Below are positions 1 through 12,007 of a stretch of DNA of 64,000 nt, piece by piece. The stretch is from Norana najaformis (taxonomy: Eukaryota; Annelida; Clitellata; Crassiclitellata; Hormogastridae). A model generated the notes under the pieces. That model was not told the origin of the DNA, did not search any database, and saw only the letters and a list, made by a program, of their open reading frames with translations. Numbering within the stretch: position 1 is the first letter of the stretch; the number at the start of each line of letters is the position of its first letter. The stretch is from positions 54,901,476-54,965,475 of the forward strand of contig OZ029913.1 in the NCBI GenBank assembly GCA_964023275.1. Reading direction: 5' to 3'. Both the position numbers and the translations under genes were made by a program.

Positions 1-1009
1 TGTAGCAAAAAGTATTAGGCCTGGTACACAGCGAGCGTTAGAGTAATTTAGTTAAAAAGGGAAGCAAAATGCAAAAACATATTAAGAGTTGGGACATATC
101 AGCTGGTTATGCCACTTGTAGCTGGTTATGCCACTTGTAAGTCCTAAACAAGGGGTTGAACTAGAAATTTCACTTGTAGCTGGGATTAGGATTAGACTGT
201 AGTAGTCAGTGTAACTTATCTGCCGGTATTAATAATTTAATGCCGGGTTGTTTTGATATTAATAATTTTGATAATCTAAGTCGCCCAATCCGTTCTTTGG
301 CTCATGAAGTTACTGCAGTTTGGTAGGTGAAGTGAATTGATCGTGAGTCAATCTGTTGATGCAGGGTCATCCGTTGTCTATGAGTCGCTAATTCCATTTC
401 GTCTGTTATGCTTCAGGGGCTCTAAAACGACGCTGTGACGCCAAGCAGAAACCTCGGAGAGAACCGAATGAACGCAGCAGCTCTCGGATGCCGATGTTCT
501 CTGTTGCAAGTCTGTCTGCGGCCACGCGGTGTCATCCATGCCTCTGTCGTGAAGGCCTAGAAGGCCTATATCCTTTATGCTTATATATATATAGGCTATA
601 TATTGTGACGTAACCCCACGGGGCGGTGAGAAGGGGACTTCGGAGGAGATGTGCTCGTCCTGCGTATCTTGTCTGTTGCTTCGGTCCACTCCGTTGATTG
701 TTTGCTTTTGCGCGGTTTTTAGGTGGCGTTGTGTTTGGCTTCCAAGCGTTGGCGACTAATTGATTAGACCCGGCGATGAGGTAGTACTGAGGAGTGGCGT
801 CGACGTAGGCCATTATGCAACACATTTATATGCGTCGTTAGTTGAATATGCAGTCGTAGACGGCGGACACCAGAGTTGTAGGTGCTGGCTTTCGACAGAA
901 GTTATGAGCTGTTAGTCGTTAGACCGAACATTGTTTTAGATGTGTTCGAACTCTAGTAATACGATAGCGTATTGTATTTGTTATAATGTAGCGCGTCTGT
1001 AAGGAAGCC

Positions 1010-1140
1010 TACTTAAATGGCATGGTACCCTTTCAAACGGGCAGCGGTGGTGAAGGATCTCACCCGATTAATTCATTTTAAAATGAGCAGGGTCGAGGCC
1101 ATACGCTCGCTTTAGAAAAACATGTACACTTAGATTTACT
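1010..1140 (+). repeat. Dispersed repeat R1, copy 1
   Basis: acttaaatggcatggtaccc, tttcaaacgggcagcggtgg, tgaaggatctcacccgatta, aatgagcagggtcgaggcca, and a final tgtacacttagattta. Confidence 0.78.
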
Positions 1141-1665
1141 TTGAACGAATTCAGTGTGGGCAGAAGTTTATTTCGTTAGTATTCTGGCAACAAAAATTAC
1201 AGCAGATCGATAGTCAGGGTGTGATTGATTGCCAGTCGATCGATCGGTCGATAGCCCCTCCGTGTATCAGAGCCTGGTGACATCACGATGATGTCAACCT
1301 CGGATGAGTGTATAGTCTAATCTTCTCGTTGTGCGCGGTCAGGGAAAGAAGATCATCGTGACTGAATTCGTCGTGGTTCCGTACGTCAGGCCTACGTGTT
1401 AATCTTTAACTGGGTTTTGAAAATTGCAATCTGCCTCATGCAGGTCAAAGAAGCATGAAAATTTGGAACTACGCAACCGATTGAAGATACGTCGGACTAT
1501 GAATATTCAGGGAGACGGACGCACGGCCTAAACTTGAAAAACGGTGACGTTTTTAATAGTTTATCTTTTCTCTTGACGCCCCAAAGGCCGACTGTGAGAA
1601 GATGTTGCACAGTCAATGAATTTATGAATAATTAACAAATTACGAATTATCAAACAATCCAGGCA

Positions 1666-1765
1666 CTAGCGGTGGTGAAGGATCTCACCTGATGAATTTA
1701 TTGAAAAATGAGCAGGGTCGAGGCCATACGATCGCTATAGAAAACCGTGTACAATTACATTTTAT
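1666..1765 (+). repeat. Dispersed repeat R1, 5'-shortened copy
   Basis: Only the 3' two-thirds is present: tagcggtggtgaaggatctc, attgaaaaatgagcagggtc, gaggccatacgatcgctata, gaaaaccgtgtacaattaca. Confidence 0.75.
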
Positions 1766-2160
1766 GTAAACAAGTGGGGAAAGCGAGGAAAATGTGGCAG
1801 ACATAAAAAGAGACTAATCGGGGAGAGGTTGTTCTCGCGACATCATCTATAGCTACCAGTTAATCTAATTAAAAACAGAAACTTCTATAGCGCTGTTACT
1901 TAATGTACAAGGTATTAATCAATGGTCGCTTCTAAGCAAAGCCGCTTTCCAAATCCACTATCCTTTGGACATAACTAATCGAAATTAGATTAGATTAACA
2001 CAGACATTGTTATGATGGGTCTCGACCACATGGCTTTCCTATAAATAGGCCTATGAAGGGCCTACGCCTGTATTAGTGTGTGCTAAGATCGCATGTGGCA
2101 TAGGAACTCTCCATCACTTCACCCCTTGCAACCGTTGCTCATGTCTTCCACTCAAAACTG

Positions 2161-2533
<373 letters not shown>

Positions 2534-3357
2534 CTTATATAGATCTGTGGTAGTGTTCTTTTCCACCATTGATTATGACATAAGTTTCTCTCAGCCACAG
2601 ATTACGATATTGGTTTCAGGTCCAACTCGTACTGTTCAGCTTTCCATCGTTTATTTCGATTAACATTCTTCACAGGAAAGTCTTTCAATCAATGTCTGAC
2701 AACGCGCGTGTGATTCTGGCTCAATCAGAGTTTATACGGAGCGAGCGAAGAACATAGCCTACGACAACTTTAAGATCTACCCATAACGATTGCTATAGCG
2801 CCAGAAGGCGCTAAACTCTGTATAAGAGCCTAAATTTCAACTGCGCCTTATCTCCGATGGTAGAATCTCTCACAGCTATTCGACTGTGTTCTCTGACGCC
2901 TGACTTTCGACTGATTTCTCTCGCGTCTAAGCGGACTCTTTACTCGGCGTGGTCTGTCTGCGTATCTCTCCCTGTATCTCTACCCGCCTGTCTTCTTGTC
3001 TCTCTTGCGTCTGATTGTGCAATCGCTCTGTGTGGCCGGTTGACTCACCCAGTTATCAGATCCCATCTCTCTGTCTGAACAAAACAATTAATTAATCAGG
3101 CGTCCTACCCCTACTTCACTGGCACGACCAGGCGTTGGCATCAGTTAATATCTCTGCACTAGCTGTCCCCTCTCTTCCTCCAACAACTACTAAACTGAGT
3201 GAATCTGGTAATACTTTCATACGTACTCAAATTAACTTGGTGATAGATCTATGCGAAAAGACATTTTTACGCCTTAATGCCTGATGCTAAGGGAAATGAA
3301 CATTTTAGGGTTAAGAACTGCTTTGGCATTGGTAGAGGATTTTCCGCATGACTGATC

Positions 3358-6300
3358 ATGGGCAAACCAGAAACCTATGAGATTGTGTTCGATCAACCGC
3401 AGGCGGTCTACCAGGCTGGTCAGACGGTGCGAGGACATGTGGCTCTGTGTCTGAGGCACACGCTTAAAATGAGAAGTAAGACTCTCGGCCAATCTGTTTC
3501 TCGTGTATATATATATATATGTATTTAATTAGGTATGTAGGGGCCTATGTCTGTTTGTACGTATGTATATGTATTTGTATATATGTATGCATGTATGTAC
3601 GTATGTGTATGTACGTATGTGTATGTATGTATGTATGTATGTATGTATGTATATATGTATGCGTGTATGTACGTATGTGTATGTACGTATGTGTATGTAT
3701 GTATGTATGTATGTATATATGTATGCGTGTATGTACGTATGTGTATGTACGTATGTGTATGTATGTATGTATGTATGTAGGCCTATGTATGTAGGCCTAT
3801 GTATGTATGTATGTATGTATGTATGTATGTATGTATGTATGTATGTATGTATGTATGTATGTATGTATGTATGTATGTATGTATGTATGTATGTATGTAT
3901 GTATGTATGTATATACGTCTTTAGGCCCCTATGTATGAATACATGCATGTAGAAACTTCACAAAGGTTCTGAAACATGGCTATTTAAAACATGGCTATAC
4001 ACATCTAAAAAGGTTCGGCTAAAGCCGAAAATGTTTGCATAACAGGTTCATTAGCACGGTCCGTGCACGGGGACCTTAAATGGCGTGGCGCCCATTCAAG
4101 CGGGCAGTGGTGGTGTGAAAGATCCCACCCGATACATTCATTGAAAAAATGAGCAGCGTAAATGCCATACGGGCGCTATATAAAACCGTGTACATATACG
4201 TTTACGTATATTTCTGAGATTTTAATCTCTGGCTAGCACGGTCCGTACACGGGGACCGTAATTGGCGTGGCGCCCATTGAAACGGGTGGTGAAGGATCTC
4301 ACCCGATTAATTCAATAAAAAATGAGCAGTGTCGAGGCCATACGATCGCTATAAAAAAGTATATATTATACAAGTTAGTTTGTCTCAACAACTGGTTGAA
4401 ACAGGATTTATGAAAAACAGAAAGTGGTAAATTTAAGTTTCTGTCAATAAAAAATCGACAACAATGACAAGCTTTTAAACGAACTTCATATTTTTGAACA
4501 GTATTCACTATTTAACACTATCTATAGACAACAACAACAATACTGCTTTGTTATTTTTCATGAAGCGATTAATCGCAAGATTAATCGCGATTATTTTTTT
4601 AACCACAAAATTAATCGCGCTTAAAATTTTAAATCGTTGAACAGCTCTAATATATGTACATTTACATTTACTGCCGTTGATCCGATGTTGCTGACGGTTG
4701 GTTCGGAAAGTGTGGTTAATTATCGACTGCTAATAAATTATAACTGATTAGGCGTAGGCCCTATACGTAGGCTGCGCATTGTAGGTATCAGTATAGAGCT
4801 GACTGGGAGAGGTCGAGTGCACTGGAAAGACAACACTGGGCGATCTGGTCGAGTCGTTTATTTCAGAGCAGAAGAGGAATACTTCCACGAGAAGATCATT
4901 CTGTTTGGTTCAGGTAACTCTGCCTCTGTAACCAAAAGCACCCTTTCAGGAATATTAATGGCAATACACTGGTCAGAAGCTCCTTACACGAACACTGTCT
5001 TTGAACATAGGCCTTTTGAGGTTTTCTCAAAAGGCGTTATATAAATAGCCAGATACGTATACATATGCACATATATACTTACAGACATTCGTATATACTT
5101 ACTTACACACATTAACATACCTATCCACATACATACATACGCAAGAATGTATGTATGTATGAATCACTAAACTTGTATAGCACCTTTTAGGTAACTCACA
5201 AAGGCGCGCATACATACATATATACGCACATACATTCATACAGACATACACACACATACATTCATGCACACATACATATATGCATACATACATACATACA
5301 TACATACATTCATACATAGGTATGCATTTGTTGGGTTAGATCTTTCGTCGCCACTGTCCTTTTGATTGGGCACCACCCCACCTTATAGTTCCCCATGCAC
5401 GTGTCGTACTTGCTCGAGATACTGATCTCTAAAACATGGTCCCCATCGGTACGCGAAACGTGTATGCTCTTGCACAGAGGCGCCATGATGTAACTCTCTC
5501 ACCCTTGAAGGAGCTGAACCACACACTCATTGCACGAAGTCACATCAAGAGCTGTCTTAGAACGAAACTGTTCCACAATGGGATAGGTTTGTCTAAGTCT
5601 GAATTCAATTTGATATTCATGTCCCAGACCGCTTTATATCAGAATTCGTGTGATACTGAAGCACGTTATAGGGAAGCTTTGCTGTAGGAAAACCTCATAA
5701 TAATATTCTCATAGTATAAGGAAGCTCTCCTGTGAGAATTTATTATACTCATATTTATTACTGTGCGTTTATTTTCTTAAAACTTAGCTAATTGTGGGTC
5801 CACGTCCTCGACAGATTTGCATCAGAATTGATGTTTTAATGAAGCACTTGTATTATAAGCATCCTCCGATGTAAGAGGAGTTAGAGGATCCTATAGGCCT
5901 ATAGGCTTATTATAAACACTCCTCTTCCACAAATCCTATCCTGATTCTTCCTCTTCCCCTCATCTCTCAGCTCCATTTCCAAACACTATCCACCGTAGCC
6001 AGCCGTCCGACTGCCTGCCTGCCTGACTCTCGCATCTTGACCTGGAATCGAACCCTTCCTGCCTCTCGATTTTGTTTTGACTGAGCGCCTGTGTATAAGC
6101 TGGTTCCCACGACTTAACTTTCGTTGGGCGCTGTATAAATATCGAGCTTACAATTACGATTACAGATACCGTAGTAGGGCCTCTGTACAATTGATATAAT
6201 ATAGGCGCAACATAAATTATAAGGAGCATTTCCTTATTTGTGACTTGTCGGACTACGTTAACGATGCAGGTAGCGGGGAAGAGATGGTTCATCCGACCGG

Positions 6301-8555
6301 TTTTCACAGCTACCCCTTTGAACTGGACCTTCCTCGAGAGCTTCCTTCGTCCTTCGAAGGCGCCTTTGGATATGTTCGTTATTCAGCTAAGGCCAACATC
6401 GATCTACGACTGAGGAGAGATTACGACGTCAAGGCCGCCTTCACCATTCTCAGTCACCTTGACCTCAACCAGGAATCGTCGACTCTCAAGGTAGATACAG
6501 TCTGCACAGTACATAATCTGTTGAGATACTGAGCGGAGCCAGGGACGAAGTGATTGTGGAGTCTGAAGTATTGTGGAGAAATGCTTAGATAAACCACCAA
6601 GTTCAGAGATGACATCCCTCTGAATCTGCCACTGGTTTTTATCAGGGAGAGGAATTTCCCCAATTCCCAAGATGTAATCTATCCTCATGTGATGACTTTT
6701 AAATTAGATTAGATTCCCACAGTGCCTAAACTGTAACTTACTCCACAAATGGGCCATAAAGGCCTATAGATCAGCAGATGCCTAATGGATGCACTCTGTA
6801 GGTAAATCCCTAGTCCTAATAAGTGATTGTGTCTGTAGGTAAATCCCTAGTCCTAATAAGTGATTGTGTCTGTAGGTAAATCCCTAGTCCTAATAAGTGA
6901 TTGTGTCTGTAGGTAAATCCCTAGTCCTAATAAGTGATTGTGTCTGTAGGTAAATCCCTAGTCCTAATAAGTGATTGTGTCTGTAGGTAAATCCCTAGTC
7001 CTAATAAGTGATTGTGTCTGTAGGTAAATCCCTAGTCCTAATAAGTGATTGTGTCTGTAGGTAAATCCCTAGTCCTAATAAGTGATTGTGTCTGTAGGTA
7101 AATCCCTAGTCCTAATAAGTGATTGTGTCTGTAGGTAAATCCCTAGTCCTAATAAGTGATTGTGTCTGTAGGTAAATCCCTAGTCCTAATAAGTGATTGT
7201 GTCTGTAGGTAAATCCCTAGTCCTAATAAGTGATTGTGTCTGTAGGTAAATCCCTAGTCCTAATAAGTGATTGTGTCTGTAGGTAAATCCCTAGCCCTAA
7301 TAAGTGATTGTGTCTGTAGGTAAATCCCTAGTCCTAATAAGTGATTGTGTCTGTAGGTAAATCCCTAGTCCTAATAAGTGATTGTGTCTGTAGGTAAATC
7401 CCTAGCCCTAATAAGTGATTGTGTCTGTAGGTTCCAGTCGAAGGGCGGAACCAGTCGGAGGTGAGTTGTTGCTGGACAGTTTCCGGTGAGGTATCGGCCG
7501 AGTTCGGACTGGATCGACGGGGATTTGTGCCGGGAGAGATGATCAACATCCGAGGTCAAGTTCACAACAATAGCAACACCATCGTCAAGCGATCCATCGT
7601 CTCACTCAAACAGGCAACGCGACACCTTCATTCTATCTATCTATCAGTCTATCTGTCTGTCTGTATGCCTGCCTGTCTGTGTGTGTCTGACTGTCTTTCT
7701 CTGTCTGTGTCTGTCTGTCTGTCTACTTATCTATGTCTGTCTGCCTGTCTGTGTATCTATCTGGGTGTCTGTCTGTATCAGTGTGTCTGTCTATGCCTGT
7801 CTGTGTCTGTCTGTGTCTGCCTGTCTGTGTGTCTGTCTGCCTGTGTCTGTATGCCTGCCTGTCTGTGTGTGTCTGACTGTCTTTCTGTGTCTGTGTCTGT
7901 CTGTCTGTCTGTCTACTTATCTATGTCTGTCTGCCCATGTGTGTCTATCTGTGTGTCTATCTGTATCAGTGTGTCCGTCTATGCCTGTCTGTGTCTGTCT
8001 GTGTCTGCCTGTCTGTGTGTCTGTCTGCCTCTCTGTGTGTGTTTGTGTGTCTCTGTGTGTTTGTGTGTCTGTCTGTCTGTCTGTCTGCCGAAGCTTATAC
8101 ACATTGCCTACATACGATTCCCCTTTTAAATATATATTGCGTTACACTTGACTAAAAAAGTTTGTCTTGTTTACAAAATAATAATAATATTAGCATTGAT
8201 GCTTGGCAGTTCTGTCTTAGTCTGGGGAATCAAATGTATTTGGAGGAAATAAAATATTAAATACGAGGCCGATGGTTTCACAAAGCAATTACAATTACAT
8301 GATGAAACTGTAATTAATTACAACTGAATTTCAATTACAAGTAGAATTGACCCAGGCCTGTATTGTAGGCCTACTGTATATGTCGGCTGTTCTAAATGAA
8401 CTAAATGAACCACTTACCTCGTTCGTACCCAGGTCTTGCATTGCATAGATGTATGCATGCATTTATGTATGTTTGTGTGCGACTATATGTATGCGTGTGT
8501 GTCAATGTAGGTATGCATAAACAACAACAACAACAATAACAATAATAACAATAAC

Positions 8556-8587
<32 letters not shown>

Positions 8588-11169
8588 GCCCCGATATATA
8601 TACATACATACATACATTCATACATGTATAGCACGGGTTCGAACCACCCATTTGTCAATGCAGAAATAATAATACCGTAATATCTCGGCTATAATGCGCA
8701 CTCGTGCGTAATGCGCATGACCTAAGTGAATCACACTTACCATGCTCGTACGTACCTGGGTCTTTCATTGCATAGGTGTATGCATGTATAGCATGTCGGC
8801 ATTATTTTTAGCATAACATACACGTGTATGCATGTAGTATGCAGAGTTCTATGGTGTTCCGGATACGATGTTTTCGTCGAAGGAACCCAAGTGTTACCGG
8901 ATGGAGAGTTGCCTAGCAACGGTGGAGCGTGGAACCGTGGAACCGGGACAGACAGACGTCTGGAATGACGTCCTTCTGCCGATTCCACCGGCGCCTCCAT
9001 CACGACTCGACGGATGCAGCTTCATCAACATCAACTACGCCGTCGAAGTAATGAAGCCACACCCTGCATGCTGTTTATGTAGACTAAACGCTGATGTAAA
9101 GTGTAATGTAAACTCTGATGTAAGTACTAATGTAACAGTTCGCAAGCGGCTTCCCAGCGCCAAACAAAAAACGCGTCAGGGCATGAGTGAGACTGCGTGA
9201 GTGAGTGAGTGAATGAGTGAGTGAATCGTTGCGTGCACGCATGCGTGCCTCAGTCAGTCGGGCAGTCAGTCAGTCAGTCAGTCAGTCAGTCAGTAGCCTT
9301 TATTTGCATCTGACAAGAGCGAATGCATTACATAATATAGAGTATAGACACCTGGCCGAACCCTAAGAAGCCTAGAGCATGAGGTAGCGGAGGCTGCTGG
9401 ATTGCTTTCGTGGGCGAAGAGCATTTCCAGAGGGTCTCCGCGTTATGGGTGTTCACCATGCACGGACCTGGCCTGGGGGCGCTGGCATATAACCAACGGG
9501 GTGGGGGCGAACTGCCCCCAATACCTATAGCTAAATCCGCCACTGGCAAGGGCCCAGTTGACCCGACTGATGAAGATGCAGCTAGTCTACTCAATGTTGC
9601 TAAATCGCTGAGCTCTTTACTCCCGGTGTCGTTCATTGACTTCCAGATCTTTTTATGCCTCTTAAGTAAACAGATAACAGCAGACATTAATGCCGCCTGA
9701 ACGGTCATAGGCATAAATTGCCTAGTAATGAAGCGTAGGTAATGCAGAGCTCATATAGCCTTAAAAATAATGCGGTCTTTTGTAATAATTATAAACGAAA
9801 TGGTCTGGCACTTTTGAGGACATAGGGCCTACTGGATGTGCTTCGACATCAAACACTCGGTCCATGAGCGCTCTATCAATAGTGTCGGCCTTTGATATAA
9901 AACATAACATGTGTTTTAAGTGGTTCTCAATACATTTAATCTTTGCCAGAAGAGGTGAAAAACGGATCTGGCAGCGGTGGGATTCGAACCCACGCCTCCG
10001 AGGAGACTGGTGCCTAAAACCAGCGCCTTAGACCACTCGGCCACGCTACCATATGACGGAAACGGTAAGATATCACTTTAAAGGGTGCATGCGTGTGGGC
10101 TTAAAATAATATAGAATATAATACAGGCCCAAGATAATATTCTGAGACTATGTGGGTCTAAATTATGCGAGGCGGACTATATAGGCCTAAAATAAATATT
10201 CGGCGTACTGTAGGGACGTAAAATAATACGTTTACATTTTGTTACAGTTCAACGTCGTGGCCAAATACGGTTCGAAACTTATGTTTCTGGCTGACATCGT
10301 CATTGGCACAATTCCATTTTATGACCTCTACGCGTTGTCGCCTGGGTCAAAGGTCATCAGTAGGCAGCCTCCATCGGTGACGTCATCTGCAGCTGCTTAT
10401 GGTGGTTGTTTGAAGCCATCAAAGCATCTGTTGTCGGCGGATTCAGAGGCAGCTGCTGCTGGCACCGACGAAGATTTCGCGATGCAACTGCGTCAGTAGC
10501 GCTTCTTGATCCTCTGGTCTAATTTACATAGCGCCGGAATATATTTAAATAAATTACAAGACTACGGTCTATTTTATCAGATTAAGAAGAAATCTCCAAG
10601 TAATTGGCAGCCATTTATAAGTTTACTAGTAGTGGTAGTTCCAATGTTTATCGACATCTTATGGCATCAAAGGCCGCTGACGTCGCCCTCCTCCCTTATC
10701 CAAGCTTGGGACTGGCACTACCCGACTAAAGGCAGTGGCGGAGTTTAAAAGTTTACTGCTTTTCCGTCCGTTCTTTCGTCCGTCCGTCCATCCGTAGGGA
10801 CTGTATAATTCCTATGTTTATGCACTTGTTCATCTGTGCATGCCGTTGCGCATGCTCTGTTACACGCATTTGCTCATGCATTAATGAATTCGTGCATCCA
10901 TCTAGCCATCCAAACCATCCATCTCAATTATCTCATTCCTCTAATTCGTCCATCCACGGTCCACCCACCCTTTCGTCCGACCGACCGACCGTCCGTCCGT
11001 CCATCTATCCATTGTTTTCTGTAGCAACCGTGGAGTTTAAGGAGAGCCGCCAGGGACTCGTCAACATCCGAGAGGAGGGAGACTCTCGCAGCATAAAAGG
11101 TCGACTGCTCTGGGCCCCGGTCTACATCACCTACACGCTGACGACTCTCGGACGCCAGCCAAAACTCCA

Positions 11170-11204
<35 letters not shown>

Positions 11205-11458
11205 TGATCGAAGAGACGCCACAGAGTCAGACGAAAACTGAAGATGTGCCGGAGGAGTCTGGTGCGCACAGTGGAATAGGACACGTGGACGGCCTGGGAA
11301 AGGATAAGAAGAAACCCGCGGAGAACGTTGGGGAGGTGAAGGAGAAGGAGGAGAAGAAAAAAGATGATGAAGAAGAGGGGGAGACTGAAGAGCCTCAACT
11401 GGAAGCGGAAGAATTAATGAATGGCATTGTCATTAAAATTGAGACGATATCAATATAA
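3358..11458 (+). CDS. Arrestin-domain-containing protein (ARRDC/alpha-arrestin family), 7 exons
   Basis: Alpha-arrestins are cytosolic adaptors that link membrane cargo to ubiquitin ligases and endosomal sorting. Exons: 3358-3475, 4785-4913, 6270-6490, 7431-7613, 8838-9047, 10248-10401 and 11025-11458; phases agree and give about 482 residues. The start ATG has an in-frame TGA three codons upstream. The N-lobe (exons 1-3) shows the family signatures VYQAGQTVRG, RVHWKD and FHSYPFELDLP. The C-lobe (exons 4-6) shows RRGFVPGEMINIRGQVHNNS, ATVERGTVEPGQTDVWND, IPPAPPS and the strand motif ADIVIGTIPF. Exon 7 encodes NIREEGDSRSIKG followed by APVYITY, like the tail of invertebrate ARRDC proteins, then 11 glutamines (11168-11200) and a Lys/Glu-rich end. 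Exon 4 seems to use a GC donor (cag|gcaacg). The exon 6 donor is uncertain: 10401 or 10404 both keep frame. No classical PPxY motif is seen. Confidence 0.88.
3528..3950. repeat. (GTAT)n microsatellite in arrestin intron 1
   Basis: A long tetranucleotide run, GTAT with GTAC and GTGT interruptions, starts 50 bases after the exon 1 donor. It is open in several frames on both strands only because the tetramer has no stop codon in those frames. There is no gene here. Confidence 0.95.
4053..4360 (+). repeat. Two dispersed R1 repeats in direct tandem, arrestin intron 1
   Basis: Copy a: gcacggtccgtgcacgggga to gtgtacatatacgttta (4053-4205). Copy b starts gattttaatctctggctagc at 4218 and ends near 4360. 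Both have cgcccattcaa/cgcccattgaa and gatctcacccgat or gatcccacccgat. Confidence 0.8.
4562..4625. repeat. gattaatcgc-rich fragment
   Basis: The word attaatcgc/gcgattaat recurs four times in both orientations. Similar words occur at the ends of decayed transposon-derived repeats in many animals; the class is not assigned. Confidence 0.4.
5048..5320. repeat. (ATAC)n microsatellites flanking an R5-like fragment
   Basis: catac runs on both sides of tatagcaccttttaggtaac then tcacaaaggcgcgc, in arrestin intron 2. Confidence 0.8.
5920..6165 (+). repeat. Dispersed repeat R2, arrestin intron 2
   Basis: cactcctcttccacaaatcc, ccatttccaaacactatcca, cttgacctggaatcgaaccc, gattttgttttgactgagcg, taagctggttcccacgactt, tcgttgggcgctgtataaat, ending gcttacaattacgattaca. 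About 100 bases before exon 3. Confidence 0.82.
6802..7430 (+). repeat. 37-bp minisatellite, exactly 17 copies, abutting arrestin exon 4
   Basis: The unit begins gtaaatccctag and ends attgtgtctgtag. The boundary recurs at exact 37-base steps from 6801 to 7430, with no indels and only rare single-base variants (gtccta to gccctaa in a few copies). The last unit ends at the 3' splice site of exon 4 (tgtctgtag|gttcca). Every unit junction therefore reads as an acceptor followed at once by a donor-like sequence (tgtctgtag|gtaaat). The array fills 629 of the 940 bases of intron 3. Confidence 0.97.
7625..8092. repeat. Degenerate (TCTG)n microsatellite in arrestin intron 4
   Basis: Imperfect tctg/tgtc repeats with an internal duplication of roughly 210 bases (about 7665-7880 resembles 7850-8060) lie just after the exon 4 donor. 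Open frames that run on from exon 4 into this tract, rich in Cys, Leu, Ser and Val, are artefacts of the repeat. Confidence 0.92.
8240..8345. repeat. Fragment of an unidentified dispersed repeat rich in caattacaatt
   Basis: A run of alternating attacaatt/aattacaa words followed by ttgacccaggcctg resembles the ends of decayed DNA-transposon fragments common in invertebrates. No terminal repeats or target duplication are seen, so the class is unassigned. Confidence 0.35.
8521..8586. repeat. (AAC)n/(AAT)n microsatellite
   Basis: Trinucleotide run aac passing into aat in arrestin intron 4. It is followed at 8630-8680 by a SINE-like tail (acgggttcgaacc, then gcagaaataataat), so it may be part of an R4-type SINE remnant. 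Confidence 0.85.
9186..9297. repeat. (GAGT)n then (CAGT)n microsatellites
   Basis: Two tetranucleotide runs, gagt and cagt, separated by about 30 bases of mixed sequence, in arrestin intron 5. Confidence 0.9.
9958..9962 (-). terminator. RNA polymerase III T-run terminator for tRNA-Leu
   Basis: Five adenines on the plus strand, read as TTTTT on the minus strand, lie six bases beyond the 3' end of the tRNA. This is a standard Pol III stop. Confidence 0.7.
9969..10050 (-). tRNA. tRNA-Leu (anticodon TAG), type II with variable arm
   Basis: Read on the minus strand, the 82-base gene has a 7-bp acceptor stem (ggtagcg with cgctgcc, one G-T pair), an A box with gtggccgagtgg, and an anticodon stem-loop ctggt-tttaggc-accag giving anticodon TAG. 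It also has a leucine-type variable arm (gtctcctcggaggc), a T arm containing ggttcgaatcc and discriminator A. CCA is not encoded, as expected in eukaryotes. It lies inside arrestin intron 5 on the opposite strand. The arms are undamaged, so it looks functional rather than a SINE head. Confidence 0.96.
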
Positions 11459-11514
11459 TTACACGTAAGATACCCACAGATGCATGCACGCGCACACGCA
11501 AACTAAAACGTACA

Positions 11515-11555
<41 letters not shown>

Positions 11556-12007
11556 ATGTGCATGCCCACATTAAGCCTATCGAAGTTTAAATCGGTTTGT
11601 GTGTCTCCTCCTTTGGACATGCACTTTATCTATAGAAGATGACATTGCCTAGTCAAATCCATCCTTGTTTACAAATTCTCATAATCGTAAACTCCAAGTT
11701 TCTAAAGCGCTACTCAAAAGCTAAGCGCAAGGCACCAGCTTATTGACCAGGCGTAGGCCTAGACACTGGCCGCGGCGAATCACGGACTCTTAAAGTTGTT
11801 GTAATGCAAAGGTAGATGTAAATACGTTGCACGTATTTCATTAATATACAAATAAAAAAGCACGTCTCGTTATCATCCGGACGGTTCTGGACTCTCGAGC
11901 TGTTGAGTAGGCGTAGAAAAGGGGTGCGTCTTAGGGCACTCTTCTCTAAATCCCCCAAGATTACGCCGCTGAACAATATCACCTCTCGCCACCAAGCTAA
12001 TGGAAGA

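Noticed and set aside
3519-3952. Four long frames rich in Tyr, Val, Cys, Met or Tyr, Ile, His, Thr
   Set aside because: They translate a GTAT microsatellite in an arrestin intron.
6802-7430. Could the regular 37-bp array be a CRISPR?
   Set aside because: Units are directly adjacent with no unique spacers, and the host is a eukaryote with spliced genes. It is a minisatellite.
7461-8151. A 222-codon frame starting inside arrestin exon 4
   Set aside because: Only the first 50 or so codons are exon; the rest is read into the intron's TCTG microsatellite.
9328-9714. Overlapping frames on both strands in arrestin intron 5
   Set aside because: The sequence (gcgaactgcccccaatacct, ctaaatccgccactgg) looks like a dispersed-repeat fragment and the frames match no protein family.
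10928-11398. A 156-codon minus-strand frame opposite arrestin exon 7
   Set aside because: It is the antisense shadow of the Lys/Glu-rich and polyglutamine coding sequence.
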